DNA of 64,000 bases from Heliocidaris erythrogramma (lineage: Eukaryota > Echinodermata > Echinoidea > Camarodonta > Echinometridae), in NCBI GenBank assembly GCA_025617745.1, contig CM046870.1:24719501-24783500 (forward strand), given 5' to 3'. Within the stretch, counting starts at the first letter, position 1. Each line of letters opens with the position of its first letter. The notes under the pieces are model-generated. The model made no database searches. It had not been told where the DNA came from and saw only the letters and a program-made list of their open reading frames with translations. The position numbers and the translations under genes were made by a program. This document shows, in pieces, positions 45,951 through 57,600 of the stretch.

Positions 45951-46975
45951 CACAACTAAATGCATAAGAGATTTTAATGTTGGATATATGAATATTTTCA
46001 TAAAAAGAAATACATGTATTTATACATGTATTCAGTTAACAGCATATTATTCATAGCCCTTGTAATTTGTGTTTGTGTTTGTCTTAAAAATGAGAGGTTG
46101 ACTGGTGGAATTTTGTTTTATGTTATATAATATTATTCGTGAAGTTCTTTGTCACATGATCAATTACATGAACATAAACCCGGACAAACTAATTTTTGAT
46201 AAAAACAAAATTGAAAAAAATTCAAATCTTGGTAAGGGTATGAATAATTTGTTGTCAGCCCGACCCCATGTATATGTGTGTGTGTGTTTGTGCAGGTGTG
46301 TGCGTGTGTTTGTTTGTTGTTGTTTTGTGTGTGGGTGTTCGTGTATGCGTGGGTGCGTGTGTGTGTGTGTGTGTGTAGTCAAATTAACGGACATGACATT
46401 CAGACTTATTTGGGATTATTTAAGAAAAAGTTAAGCAAAATCAAGATCCCAAAAACATATTTCAGTAAGTGAAGCAGACGTTTGACCACCAAGGACATAC
46501 ACAGCAAATTCTTCCGGTCTTCCACTGATAGTCTGGGAGCCTGTCCCGAAATGGTCAACCCATTTTACATATGAGATTTGACCCCTTAAAGTTCCTTAGA
46601 CTACTATCCATGTCATTCACAAAAAGCTTGTCAGCTCGAACGAAGCCGCCGGGTTAGGCCCCCAGACCCCCCGAAAGGGGAACCCAAAGTCGGGTCGATT
46701 TCAACCCATCTAACATACGCGCCAAACTTTGTCAGAATTAAGCTGTATAACTATACATTACCAAAACACCAAAACTGACAAAATTTTCCGTCGGGATGGG
46801 TTGTCACACCGCCCCTAAAAATTGGGGCAAATTTTTCCCCTAAATGCTGTCAGAAGGAAGAGTTATGGGTGTATATTACAAAAATATAAAAACTTACAAA
46901 ACTTTCCATCGGGAAGGGGTGTAACACACTCCTGAGAAAACACCAAAGTGCCCCTAAACCCAGCTTTGCTGCTCA
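45951..46975. other. Intergenic DNA with a TG microsatellite and a short tandem
   Basis: (TG)n lies at about 46272-46378. 46720-46800 and 46850-46930 are two diverged tandem copies (GACAAAATTTTCCGTCGGGA / TACAAAACTTTCCATCGGGA). No gene was seen. Confidence 0.6.
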
Positions 46976-47587
46976 AAATGCTCTGGATATAGAGGGAAAA
47001 AAACATTCTTAGGCTTTCCAACTTTCATAACTCCAAAGTGTCTCATTCAATTCATGTCAGATTCACCTAGGGCAATCTTGAGTATTGCTTCTTTCTTAAT
47101 GTGAAATTTGGTGTCAAATGATCATTTCAAAAATAATTTATCAAATTGTGAAAATTATATTGTTTTCTCAAATGTAGTCAAAAAATATTGTCAAATAATA
47201 TTGTCAAATAAACACACCCATTGTCCATCTGCACCTGTTGTAAAGGAGCTTGATAAGTATCTGGGCTATGTGGCTGCCATGCTGAAATCTACCATTCATG
47301 TGTTAATTACACAAATACCTTGCAAGCTCACTATGCCTTGCTAAACAGGCGCGGGTGGGCAGTGGGTGTTTTTACATAATCTTCACAATATCATTTGAGA
47401 AAGCAGTGCAATTTTCACAATTTAATAAATTATTATTGAAATCATCATTTGACACCAAATTGCACCCCAAGAAAGTTATAATACTCAAGATTGTACTATG
47501 TAAATTTTAGCTGAATTGAATGAGACAGTTTGGAGTTATTAAGGTTGTAATGCCCAAAAATGTCTTTCCTCTATATCCAGAGCATTT
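46976..47587. mobile_element. Foldback element, arms about 200 bp
   Basis: AAATGCTCTGGATATAGAGG at the left is inverted at the right (CCTCTATATCCAGAGCATTT). The symmetry continues through ATTTGGTGTCAAATGAT against ATCATTTGACACCAAAT and TCTCAAAT against ATTTGAGA. The centre is about 210 bp. Confidence 0.87.
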
Positions 47588-47695
47588 TTTCACTCTTAAT
47601 ATTGCTCTCTCTCTCTCTCTTTATAAATATTTCTGTTGTCGCCTTTATGTGTGCTCAAATTGTATTGAGCAAAATCTTTTATTTCTATATTGTCT
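47588..47695. other. Short joint between two large inverted repeats
   Basis: Holds a (CT)n tract at 47602-47620. No other content was seen. Confidence 0.5.
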
Positions 47696-49492
47696 CTATT
47701 ACCTTTATTATTTTAATTACTCTCTGTCTCTCCCTCTCTCTCTAGCTCTCTCTTTCTTTGTCTTTTATCTTTTATTCATATTGTCTCATTTATTAACTTT
47801 ATTAGTTTAATTGTAGTCCGAAGATGTAGGATAGACATGGGGTACATACCCTCCTACAAAGATGAAGTTGAGTTCTGGTCATGCGATTACCGTCCATGAT
47901 TACATTGTGAAAGAAACGGTCTCAATGCCATTTGGAAAGATTGATCATGTCTACATAAGAATTGGTGTATACTGTGAGGTTTTGAAATCATCAAAATTAT
48001 AAAAGAAATTGACCCAATCTGGCTGGAAAGCATATGCACTGCACACATATATGGGTATGGGACTGGACGCACATCTGGCATGAATGTGCGGCCCCGAACA
48101 CTTTAGTTATTTCATTTCATATTTTGAATATGAGGGCATTTGAAAGTGTTTGAAGAGCATTCCTTTTCAGGGTACATTATTTTCTATACTACGATGTTCT
48201 TCAAAACTGACATAAATGGAATGAGAAAGCTAACATTATTTTTTTTTCATCTTTCCCGGATTCCCAGAACTCAACCTTCTCTTTAAATAAGAAACACACT
48301 GCAGAATGTCTATCAGTCCTTCTTCTACATCGGTTTATTTTATCATTACTTGTGATACCATCAAGTGTCCAGGCATGCATTTGCAGATGTTCGCATAATC
48401 GATAAAGAATGACAACCATTCTGTAAATGTTACGATGGACGTTGGAAAGCAATGCATAATTAGCATCTTATAGATGTATTTCTTTTACACTCTGCTACTG
48501 ATAACGTTAGCAACTTAGCATCATCAATAAGCCTGTTAATTTCATTATTGCAGTACTGTACAGGTCCGGATGATATAAGTTTCGATTATCATTCTCTTAT
48601 GCACGTCGAAAATGAACGTACTTACAACTGTTTGTGAGGAAAGAGGGATTGGTTATTATTGTTAACATTTTAACGTTTTCCAGCAAATAGTATACTTACT
48701 TGGCCTGCATTGCTTATCTTATCATATAGGATAAAAATAAGGATTTTAAAAATCATTCCTGTACCAGGCAATACCATGAGAACAGACATGTGTGATTTTT
48801 CAAGTTGTTTCATGGTTGGGGCGGATGTCTAAATGTGCGTGGGTAATATAATGTAGGAGGTTATCATTAATTGTATGTAGGCCTTTCAAATGCACGTTCA
48901 AATGCCCTCATAATCGAAATATGATATGAAATAATTAAAGTGTTCGGGCCGAACATTCATGCCAGATGTGCGCCCAGTCCCATACCCATTTATGTGTGTA
49001 GTGCATGTGCTTTTCAGCCAGATTGGGTCAACTTCTTTTATAATTTTGATGATTTCAAAACCTCACAGTTTACACCAATTTTTATGTAGCCATGATCAAC
49101 CTTTCCAAATCGCTTTGAGAAAGTTTTTTTCACAATGTAATCATGGACGGTAATCGCATGACCAGGGGAGCATTTCATCAAGCATTTTGTCGGTGATTTT
49201 TACTGACAAATTTGCTCTCAGCCAATCAGATGCAAGGATTTCAGTAGCTTATAACAGTTGTCGGTAAAAATCACTGACAAAAAGCTTGATGAAACGCTCC
49301 CCAGAACCCAACTTCTTCTTTGTAGGAGGGTATGTACCCCATGTCTATCCTACAACTTCGGACTACATTTAAACTGATAAAGTTAATAAATGAGACAATA
49401 TGAATAAAAGATAAAAGACAAATAAAGAGAGAGAGAGATAGAGAGAGGGAGAGAGAGAGAGAGAGAGTAATTAAAATAATAAAGGTAATAGA
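47696..49492. mobile_element. Large inverted-repeat element, arms about 450 bp
   Basis: The left arm 47696-48144 and right arm 48898-49492 are inverses. Shared segments are TATTACCTTTATTATTTTAA, GTAGTCCGAAG, ATGGGGTACATACCCTCCTA, ATGCGATTACCGTCCATGAT and ATGAGGGCATTTGAA. The right arm is longer only because of the 138-bp MITE at 49165-49302. The spacer 48145-48897 encodes nothing recognised; its 48670-48890 part recurs at about 52345-52500. Confidence 0.9.
49165..49302. mobile_element. Foldback MITE, 'CTCTCAGCCAATCAGATGCA' family, copy 3
   Basis: Ends GGGGAGCATTTCATCAAGC and GCTTGATGAAACGCTCCCC, with the same core as copies at 5111 and 5892. It interrupts the right arm of the large inverted repeat. 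The left arm shows the uninterrupted site, so at most one base (A) was duplicated on insertion. Confidence 0.92.
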
Positions 49493-49496
49493 TCCA

Positions 49497-50210
49497 GCAT
49501 GTTACCTTTACTACCATCCTCTCCTACTGCCACCCTACCTCTACTACCATCCTACCTCTATTACCACTCTACCTTTACTACCATCCTCTCCTACTACCGC
49601 TCTACCTCTACTGCAATAATTCCCTGTACTATCATCCTACACCCACTACCATTCCCTCTTACTACCATCCTACCTCTACTACCTTCCTCTCCTATACCAT
49701 CCTACATCTAATACCATCCTACCTCTAGGCCTCCTACCTTCCTCTCCTACTAGCATCCTACATCTAATACCATCCTACCTCTACTACCTTCTCTCTCCTA
49801 CTACCATCCTACATCTAATACCATCCTACCTCTACTACCTTCCTCTCCTACTACCATCCTACATCTAATACCATCCTACCTCTACTACATTCCTCTCCTA
49901 CTACCATCCTACATCTAATACCATCCTACCTCTACTACCTTCCTCTCCTACTACCATCCTACATCTAATACCATCCTACCTCTACTACATTCCTCTCCTA
50001 CTACCATCCTACATCTAATACCATCCTACCTCTACTACCTTCCTCTCCTACTACCATCCTACATCTAATACCATCCTACCTCTACTAAATTCCTCTCCTA
50101 CTACCATCCTACATCTAATACCATCCTACCTCTACTACCTTCCTCTCCTACTACCATCCTACATCTAATACCATCCTACCTTTACTACCATCTTACCTCT
50201 ACTACCAACA
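49497..50210 (+). repeat. Minisatellite, 50-bp unit
   Basis: The unit CTACTACCATCCTACATCTA-ATACCATCCTACCTCTACTA-CCTTCCTCTC repeats with a 50-bp period (for example ACATCTAATA at 49811 and 49861). It is flanked by less regular copies from 49497. One strand is almost free of G. Leu/Pro/Ser frames here are artefacts. Confidence 0.93.
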
Positions 50211-50328
50211 TACGCTCCCAAAAGTCAAATGTTAAATCTACATTTAAAAGGTTAGAGGAGTGACAACATTTTTAAAATGGTAAATGAACACTTTTAACAT
50301 GCTGGATCTAATAGTTTAAAGGTTGGAT
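50211..50328. repeat. Half of a palindromic element splitting the minisatellite
   Basis: GTCAAATGTTAAATCTACAT, AAAAGGTTAGAGGAGTGACA and ATGGTAAATGAACACTTTTA match one arm of the inverted repeat at 51606-51773. Confidence 0.7.
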
Positions 50329-50650
50329 GCAGCATCCTACCTCTACTACCTTCCTCTCCTACCTTCCTCTCCTACCTTCCTCTCCTACTACCATCCTACA
50401 TCTAATACCATCCTACCTCTACTACCTTCCTCTCCTACTACCATCCTACTTCTAATACCATCCTACCTCTACTACCTTCCTCTCCTACTACCATCCTACC
50501 TCTACTACCATCCTACCTCTACTACCTTCCTCTCCTACTACCATCCTACATCTAATACCATCCTACCTCTACTACCTTCCTATCCTACTACCATCCTACA
50601 TCCAATACCATCCTACCTTTACTACCATCCTACCTCTACTACCATCATAC
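50329..50650 (+). repeat. Minisatellite, second block of the 50-bp unit
   Basis: Same units as the first block, with variants such as CTTCCTATCC and ACTTCTAATA. Confidence 0.9.
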
Positions 50651-51605
50651 ACTCCCAAAAGTCAAATGTTAAAGTAGCTATTCAAAGAAAATCACAAATA
50701 TGGCAATTAATGTATCACTAGAAACTGGGAAGCTTACAGATGGCAATCGTATAAGTTTTATGTCAACTGCGTATCTGATGATTATAAAAACAACACAAAT
50801 AAAAGCTCTTCTCAGCATCTGGAATATCCGAGGATTCGTCAGAAATATAGCGATGTTTTGATGTCGTCATACTCGGGACCGATCCTGCTTAAGCAGACGA
50901 CGTCCTATAATGAATGAACGTAATTGCAATGCAATTATTTATCAAATTATAAAGAGTTTGGTGTATTTAAACATGACCTTATTTCCCACCATTATAAAGG
51001 GAAAGTGAAACTGATTCTGATAGCTAAAACCGTTGATTGTAAATACACAGGAGAAGGGTCAATGATCAATGAAATAAACCCCACTTTCAAATTGAAAAGC
51101 CCTCCGAATAATAGCAGGATGGTATTCGTTCCCTCTTGAAACGCCGAACATGCCCCGGTGCAAGCAGCTGAAAATACAATGGCGTCTTATTTTGTTTACA
51201 AGTGACTGATTCCTTTATTTTTTTAACGCTGCATTTTTCATCAAAATAATACCATACACGAAGTTAAGAGTGAGGCAACAGACTAACATTAAGACTGACG
51301 CTAGTGAAGGAAGAGAAATAAGTGAAGAGGAGATGACAAAATAGGCTCTGAAAAATGTGTAAGATGTTATGGGACATCGTCTGCTTATACAGGACTGGTC
51401 CATGGTGTGTCGTCACATATCTCAGCAGCGTTCGAGGAGCTCTTCAGTTGCTATATCGGGGGCTGTACTTTACCGTTTTATAATTGATAATAATCATTAC
51501 TTCAAATGTTTCCAAGCGTTGAATTTGGATAACCTTGTTTAATTTATGCCATCTATGCAATAATAAGTATTAAGCCAATATTCAAAATCATTAAAGTTCT
51601 ACTTT
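50651..51605. other. Probable diverged foldback region, no gene
   Basis: 50875-50905 (GGACCGATCCTGCTTAAGCA, GACGACG) is roughly the inverse of 51372-51400 (CATCGTCTGCTTATACAGGA). This suggests an old inverted element of about 600 bp. The frames show no domain. Confidence 0.45.
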
Positions 51606-51773
51606 AAATCTACATTTAAAAGGTTGGAGGAGCGACAACATTTTCAAAATGGTAAATGAACACTTTTAACTAGCTGCATCCAACCTTTAAACTATTAGAT
51701 CCAGCATGTTAAAAGTGTTCATTTACCATTTTAAGAATGTTGTCACCCCTCCAACCTTTTACATGTAGATTTA
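51606..51773. repeat. Inverted repeat, arms about 64 bp
   Basis: AATCTACATTTAAAAGGTTG...GTAAATGAACACTTTTAAC mirrors GTTAAAAGTGTTCATTTACC...CAACCTTTTACATGTAGATT. The spacer includes CAACCTTTAAACTATTAGAT. It is related to 50211-50328. Confidence 0.85.
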
Positions 51774-52848
51774 ACATTTGAGTTTTTAGGGTGTATATCT
51801 ATTACCATCCTACCTCTACTGCCATCCTACCTATAAAGGGACTGTAACTATCGCGTATAGGAGGGCGCCATCTCAAGTTAGGCGGATATTTTTGAAGTAC
51901 TTTCAAAATCGATAAGTTGTAACATGTTGAATGCAGAGTATTAAAATGAAGACACATATTAAGTTCTAGCGAGGAAAATCACCGCCTCTTCATGCACATC
52001 GAAAATGAACATATTTTGAACCCTTTGTGTTAAAATAGCAATTGGGTTCATTGCTAAAAAATTTAATAGTTCTCCTCCAGTAGAACATGTAAGATCTTGA
52101 TAATTCTTAACCTTATCCCTCTCCATAAATATGATTTTATACATGTTACTACAGTGTATTAGATTAATTTATCTTTTGTTTTGTTATGCGCAGTTGAGTA
52201 TATTTATAAAGAAATTGCGCAATATAAATTACAATTATTATCATTATTAATAATAATGATGTTTCTGAATCTGCCCTTAGGTTTTAGTAGTTCGCAAACT
52301 TTCTAGTCAAAATTCTGAAAGTCATTCATGTTGTTGCTACGTTTTCTAGCAAATGTTACATTGATTATCCTATCATATAGGATAAGAATAATAATTATAA
52401 ATCATATCGGTTCCAGGTAATATCATGAGAAATGATGGATGTCTAAAAGTGCGTGGGTAATAGCGTGAGATGTTATCATTAATTGTATGCAGGCCTTCTG
52501 TGTTGGTGAAACACCGAAACTGAATTCTAAGGATTCATAGGATTACCTTTGAATATATTGCATCCCCAGTTGCTAGGGCAGTGTTTGGTATCGAGCTTGC
52601 ATCTTTACACTAATGAACAAATAATGCACATCAAATTTTAATTATTAAATGCAGAGCAAATAAAGACATAGATCAAGTTCGAACGAAGAAAACCACTGAC
52701 TGATTTTCATAACCTATCATTCATATTCAGTTATCAATTTAGAAAAGCCTACAGTATATCTTTATCAACTTGGGAATAGACATGTGTCATTGTTTGATGG
52801 TTGGGGTCGATGTCCAACGGTTGGTTTCTGTGTTAGAGGTTAGGGATC
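51774..52848. other. Intergenic DNA with repeat fragments
   Basis: 52205-52260 is a retroposon-type tail (TTGCGCAATATAAATTACAA then ATT repeats). 52345-52500 matches the spacer of the large inverted repeat (TATCATATAGGATAA, GTGCGTGGGTAATA, TATCATTAATTGTATG). No gene was seen. Confidence 0.6.
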
Positions 52849-52850
52849 TA

Positions 52851-53369
52851 CAGTGCGTATAAAAAAGTACATACTTTGAAAATATCCTCCAAAATCAGTG
52901 AGTATCAAAAGCAGTAACTGCATGTTCTATGAAGTTACTGTATCAATAATCAATAATTGCTTTGAACAGTCATTCACTCCTTAGCCCTATACCTAGTAGT
53001 GCACACCCACAACGGTGTTTCCAAAAAATGTTAAAGGGGAGGGGCGGGATGCTCCCAAGACAGGGATTAAATGTCGGCCTATCTGGACAGCTCCGTTCTT
53101 ACACAAGCAACAAAGCATAGCAAAATTGTACTGATTTTCCCCCAGGGCCTTCAAGAAGAAGCTACACCAGCCTCACTCAATGACTGGATACGACACTACC
53201 CCCCCCCCCCTCCCCAACTGCAAAAGCAGCGTAATATATTGTCAGTACTCATAGTGTCATCCGGTGGAACAGACCATCACCCATTATATAAGAAAAAAAA
53301 ATATCGATATTGTGAAATTTGATCTTGGAAGATATTATCAAAGTGTGTACTTTTTTTTTATACCCACTG
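52851..53369. mobile_element. mariner-like non-autonomous element
   Basis: Inverted ends CAGTGCGTATAAAAAAGTAC and its counterpart GTACTTTTTTTTATACCCACTG are flanked by TA dinucleotides (52849-52850 and 53370-53371), as expected for Tc1/mariner. The symmetry extends about 45 bp (ATATCCTCCAA / TTGGAAGATAT). The interior frame of 83 aa has no transposase motif. Confidence 0.75.
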
Positions 53370-54318
53370 TATTGCACATACGCCTTCTGAGTTCAAAAAA
53401 CTTTTCAGGTTGGTGTGGGTAATACCTACCGTCGGTGATACGAAACATTTTACATTAATTTTATTGTCTCCCAACTAATTGACCGCTTGTTTAACCATTG
53501 GAATAATCGGTGACGTAGCGAGAGGGGACACGTGTTCATTAATTGAAACTGAGACAATGGAAATTATGGAGGAGGGGGGGGGGGGGGGGGGGGGAGAAAG
53601 AGAAAGAAAGGGAGAGGGGAAAGGAAACACGAATAGAAGATGATACAAAAATATGTTAATTTCCTGAAGCGAAGAAATCTAGAGACTGGCATTTATGACC
53701 TATCACACTACAATGAACAAGGTAAAACTAAAATGAATCAACTTGGGGAAAAAACGGGTGTGCTTTCGTGATTGGTGATGTTAGAGTATGACTGTGGGTT
53801 TGACATGTTCAGTATACTTCGGATTAAACGGACTTGCCGATGTGTGGGCGCGCTTGTGTGTGTGTGTGGGGGGGGGGGGGGTGAGGGTGTGTGTGCGTAT
53901 GTAACTCTATGGTACAGTGTGATTCAACAAAAAGAAAACCCATATTCAAGCCCGAATATCAAAAGAAACATTTTTGCTGAAATATATTAGAAATTTATGC
54001 TAGTTGATTATAAAACGCGTTCAAGAATCTAGCCATCCTGATTAGTCAAATAACACCACGTGACCGTGCACAAAAAAGTACTAACGCACGGCAAAAAGGT
54101 ACTAAAACGCAATGAAATCGCGTAGTTTAATTGTTATTTTAGCGCAGGGATTACATGCGCGCACTGAAACGCCCATGACTTTTGTTGGCTGCGCTTATGT
54201 GATGTCATCCAGGAAAGCAAATGGCAGCCTCCATGACTGTGCGACTCTTTTTTATTAGACTTTTTTTTTTTTATAGACTTCATAATCATATTGCCGACCC
54301 GTTTATAAAACTATTAAA
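53370..54318. other. Intergenic DNA with a long G-run
   Basis: A run of about 21 G at 53574-53594 is followed by a GA tract; a second G-run (about 13) lies at 53869-53881 after TG repeats. No gene was seen. Confidence 0.7.
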
Positions 54319-54319
54319 A

Positions 54320-55099
54320 CATGGTTGTGAGTTCGTGTGTTAGTGCGATCCGGCAACACGCAGGTTTTTATCGTGGTGTCAAACACACTCGGCTTGCTCC
54401 CAGTGGCGTATCTTGGGATTCTGACGCCCGGGAAAAAAGCACAATTTCTTGCGCATTTTACCGAGGACATTTTGCAAGTGACCACTGCAAATATGCAGTA
54501 GAAAAGTTCGAGTTTATAAAACGGTTTCCATTCACTCCCTTCTAAAATTGGGAGCGAAAACCCTTGAGAAATAGGCGAGGAATTTAGCTAATCGACTGAA
54601 AGTTGAGATTTATTTTAAATTTTGACCCTCTGCAAATGCTGTGTTAAATGCATTTTGTCCTAATTGGAGGCGCAATACTTAGCAAGAGGCAAATGAAACT
54701 TACATGATAGCAAGTAACGACAATTACATCTTTATTTTTAATTCTGAAACCTTAAAAAAAAGCTCTTTATAAAGAGCTACAGTATACTGGGGGCGCGAAA
54801 TTACGAGATCCTGAAAGACAATAATTATGCGAGGGAGCAAAGCGACTGAGCTTTAGAAAATGTTCACATTTTAAACCATCAAAAACTGTATTTGTCTAAT
54901 GCATTTACCCTACCGTTTTTCCCTCCCTTTTTCTTTCTCTCTTTTGTGTTTTTTTTTTGCGCCCCTTCCAAGTGCCGCCCGGGGCACGTGCCCCCCTGCC
55001 CCACCCCCTAGACACGCCACTGCTTCCGCCTCGTGCGTATAGTACACCACAATAAAAACCGTTGTGTTGCCAAATCGCACCAAAGCACTCCCAACCATG
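54320..55099. mobile_element. Inverted-repeat element, arms about 85 bp
   Basis: Left CATGGTTGTGAGTTCG...GCGATCCGGCAACACGCAGG and right (inverted) CATGGTTGGGAGTGCT...GCGATTTGGCAACACAACGG continue into CAGTGGCGT on both sides. Inside are CAGTGGCGTATCTTGGGATT and its counterpart CCCCTAGACACGCCACTG. A 74-aa frame at 54321-54545 has no secure domain. Confidence 0.75.
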
Positions 55100-55559
55100 T
55101 ATTAATAGTATACTAATGGGCAGTTCACCAACAAGCGATCATGTCAAAATTGCCTTTGCTCTACTTTGAAATGAATGATGTCCAGCAGTTACTTTCACTA
55201 TTGTGTGAGTGCAAAGCTATCGAACAGCGTCTGGTAGCTACTGAGTAGCTACTGATTAGTCCATATACATGTCGGCCGCACGCGTGCAAGATCCATTAGA
55301 TCCAGTCATTTTCCGGGAATCCCCACTCGACCCGTACGAAAGATGAGGTACTTGTTGAAAAAAAATATTTGAACACATTTTTTTTCATATGTGCATGGTT
55401 CGGATCAGTCCCATGAGAGAACGGCAGATGGTCCCAGTTGGATTTTATGGGGACTTTATTAGAGGCGCAAGAAACCTTTTAACCACTGGGACGTAGCTTT
55501 GACCAAGTTCGTGATTATTCTTAGATGCAGCCCCTGTAAAGAGCAAAAATGGTGAAAAA
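55100..55559. other. Intergenic DNA, nothing recognised
   Basis: Single-copy-looking sequence without frames or symmetry. Confidence 0.4.
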
Positions 55560-56400
55560 AAAACCTTCATATTTTCAGGAAGGGTAATTTCCCCTTCCCG
55601 CTCGGAGCGCGAAAGCTCTGACGTTTTATAGCAAATTTGAGAGAAAGATAACGGCTCGTAGCACCTTTTTTAGGCGGAAAGTTATTTCGACGTCCGGACT
55701 GCTTTTCAGTTATTTGGGCGTAATACTGTACTGCAACAGGGATGGGCGCAGGGGGGGGGGGTTCCCCCTTCCCGCGCGAAGCGCGAAAGCTCTGATATTT
55801 TAGCAAATTTGAGAGAAAGATAAGGGCTTGTAGCAAACAAAGGCGGAATGTTATAGTTCGACGAACCGACTGCTTTTCAGTTATTTGGAGCAATATTGCA
55901 CGGTATGTAATAGGGGTAGGTGCAGGAAGGAGGAGTTTCCCTCCTTCCCGCGCGAAGCGCGAAAGCTCTAACGTTTTAGCACCTTTTTAGGCGGAATGTT
56001 ATTTCGACGCCCTGGCTGCTTTTCAGTTATTTTGGACGTAATACTGCACTGTAACAAGGATGGGTGCAGGGAGTGGGAGTTTCCCCCTTCCCGCGCGAAG
56101 CGCGAAAGCTCTGACGTTTTAGCAAATTTAAGAGAAAGAAGATGGATTGTAGCAAACAATTTGTTTAGGCGGAAAGTTATAGTTCGACGCCATGACTGCT
56201 TTTCAGTTATTAGGACGCAATACTGCGCTGTATGTGACAGGGGTTGGTGCAGGGAGAGGAGAGTTATTTCCCCCTCCCCGCGCGAAGCGCAAAAACTCTC
56301 TCACTTCTCCCGCTTTTTGGCTCTCGCTTTTTTTTTAGTGGATGAACGGGGGGGGGGGGGGGCATGGTCCCCTTGTGCCCCCCTGTCTACGCCAGTGGTT
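55560..56400. repeat. Tandem array, unit about 175 bp, five copies
   Basis: The palindromic block CGCGCGAAGCGCGAAAGCTC (or variants) recurs at about 55603, 55775, 55950, 56092 and 56279, with spacings of about 172, 175, 142 and 187. Each unit also carries AGGCGGAA(A/T)GTTAT, GACTGCTTTTCAGTTATTTG and GGTGCAGGGAG. Frames of 108, 63 and 156 aa across it repeat the same peptides (for example ITEKQSGRRNN on minus) and appear to be by-products. It ends in a G-run at 56350-56362 and CTACGCCAGTGG. Confidence 0.88.
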
Positions 56401-57415
56401 GTTATTAGTTATGCATTAGTTGTAGAAGTGAATGCAAGTAGTAAGTTTGTAGTTCAGACAGTGTAACATTCACAGTGCCCTGATTATAAACACGATTTCA
56501 AAGGCATCTTTTTCACAATAAATATCACATCAAAATATAATTAAATCTTAGTTTTTGCAAAAGGCATCAAGCATTAGTGAGGGTTAGTGAGTCGTATTTT
56601 CAGACCAATCAATGCATCAACCATATGTCTAAAATGCACAAACTAATTCCAAATATTATCAAACCGTTGTCATAATAATGATTTTCTAGTTCTAGTTTCT
56701 GCAAATTCTCATCACCTGTAAAGGTTGTGCTATCATAAAGTGTATATGAGGTAATTATTTAATTGTTAATACAGATTTTTATAAAACACACTGTCACTTC
56801 CAAACGTCTTGTTTGTTAAAGAGGCAATGTACAAGTGCACAACATCTTTACTCATTTCATACATTTTGTTGGGAGCTTGAGCAAAATATTCATGAAGATA
56901 CATACCCAATGTTAATAACATTTTTTTTTTTACTTTTTTTTTTATGTGCAAACAGTACAGTTTTGGTAATTGAACACAACGAACTGTTTAACAATTAACT
57001 ACAACTGAGTTGTGCTTTTTGAGACCTGAATTCGTATTAGAAGTGCAAAGATGAGTATAGATTTGAAGTTCATACAACGTAACGTTCACATTGCCCTGAT
57101 TATACACGCACATCCAAAAGTATTTGGATATTTTACTGAGGAAAACTGCAGAGAAACAACATATGAACACAATATATTTGTTTAGAATTGTTCTTTGAAA
57201 TAAATCCCTCAAAAAGTTCTGCAATTCTAATTGCTTATGCAACAAAAATATAAGGCCTATGCATAGGGATGTTGCACCCACAATTTTCCTCAAACTTCAA
57301 AGGCTGAAATTCCTTAGTTGCATGGTCCTGGGACCTGGCCACTGCACGAAATCAGCTCCGCCTCCTTTGGCCTTGAAGTTGTACATTGTATATTTTGTAC
57401 AGCTCATGAGCCATG
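56401..57415. other. Intergenic DNA with a weak direct repeat
   Basis: 56466-56505 (CATTCACAGTGCCCTGATTA) recurs at 57086-57110 (GTTCACATTGCCCTGATTAT). No gene was seen. Confidence 0.5.
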
Positions 57416-57419
57416 ATGA

Positions 57420-57600
57420 TGGCTTAGCGGCTATAGGACTAGCATATAGCCAGCTCGCGCCTAGCCTAGCAGCTAGCCTCGCACTTGCTACCTAGCCGCG
57501 CCGGCCAGTGGCCTCGGGCTGGGCACACGCCGTCGCGTCCGCCACATGCTCATCACACGCGCGCCGCGGGTCCGGCCGGATATGGATCGGATGTACCGGT
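57420..57600. other. CpG-rich island without a recognised gene
   Basis: Contains AGCCGCGCCGGCCAGTGG, CACGCCGTCGCGTCCGCC and GCGCGCCGCGGGTCCGGCCG in strongly AT-rich surroundings. CTAGCC/TAGCTAGC repeats precede it. No domain was found in any frame. Confidence 0.5.

Noticed and set aside
49497-50650. CRISPR-like array
   Set aside because: The 50-bp units are contiguous with no unique spacers, and the context is metazoan.
49499-50721. Leu/Pro/Ser frames of 70 and 132 aa
   Set aside because: Frames imposed by the 50-bp minisatellite.
54321-54545. Possible THAP-type zinc finger first exon
   Set aside because: A MV..C start and a CAFYRGHF segment are suggestive, but the Cys/His spacing does not fit the THAP C2CH pattern.
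55996-56466. 156-aa frame and opposing 108-aa and 63-aa frames
   Set aside because: They traverse a ~175-bp tandem array on both strands and repeat the same peptides; better explained as array by-products.
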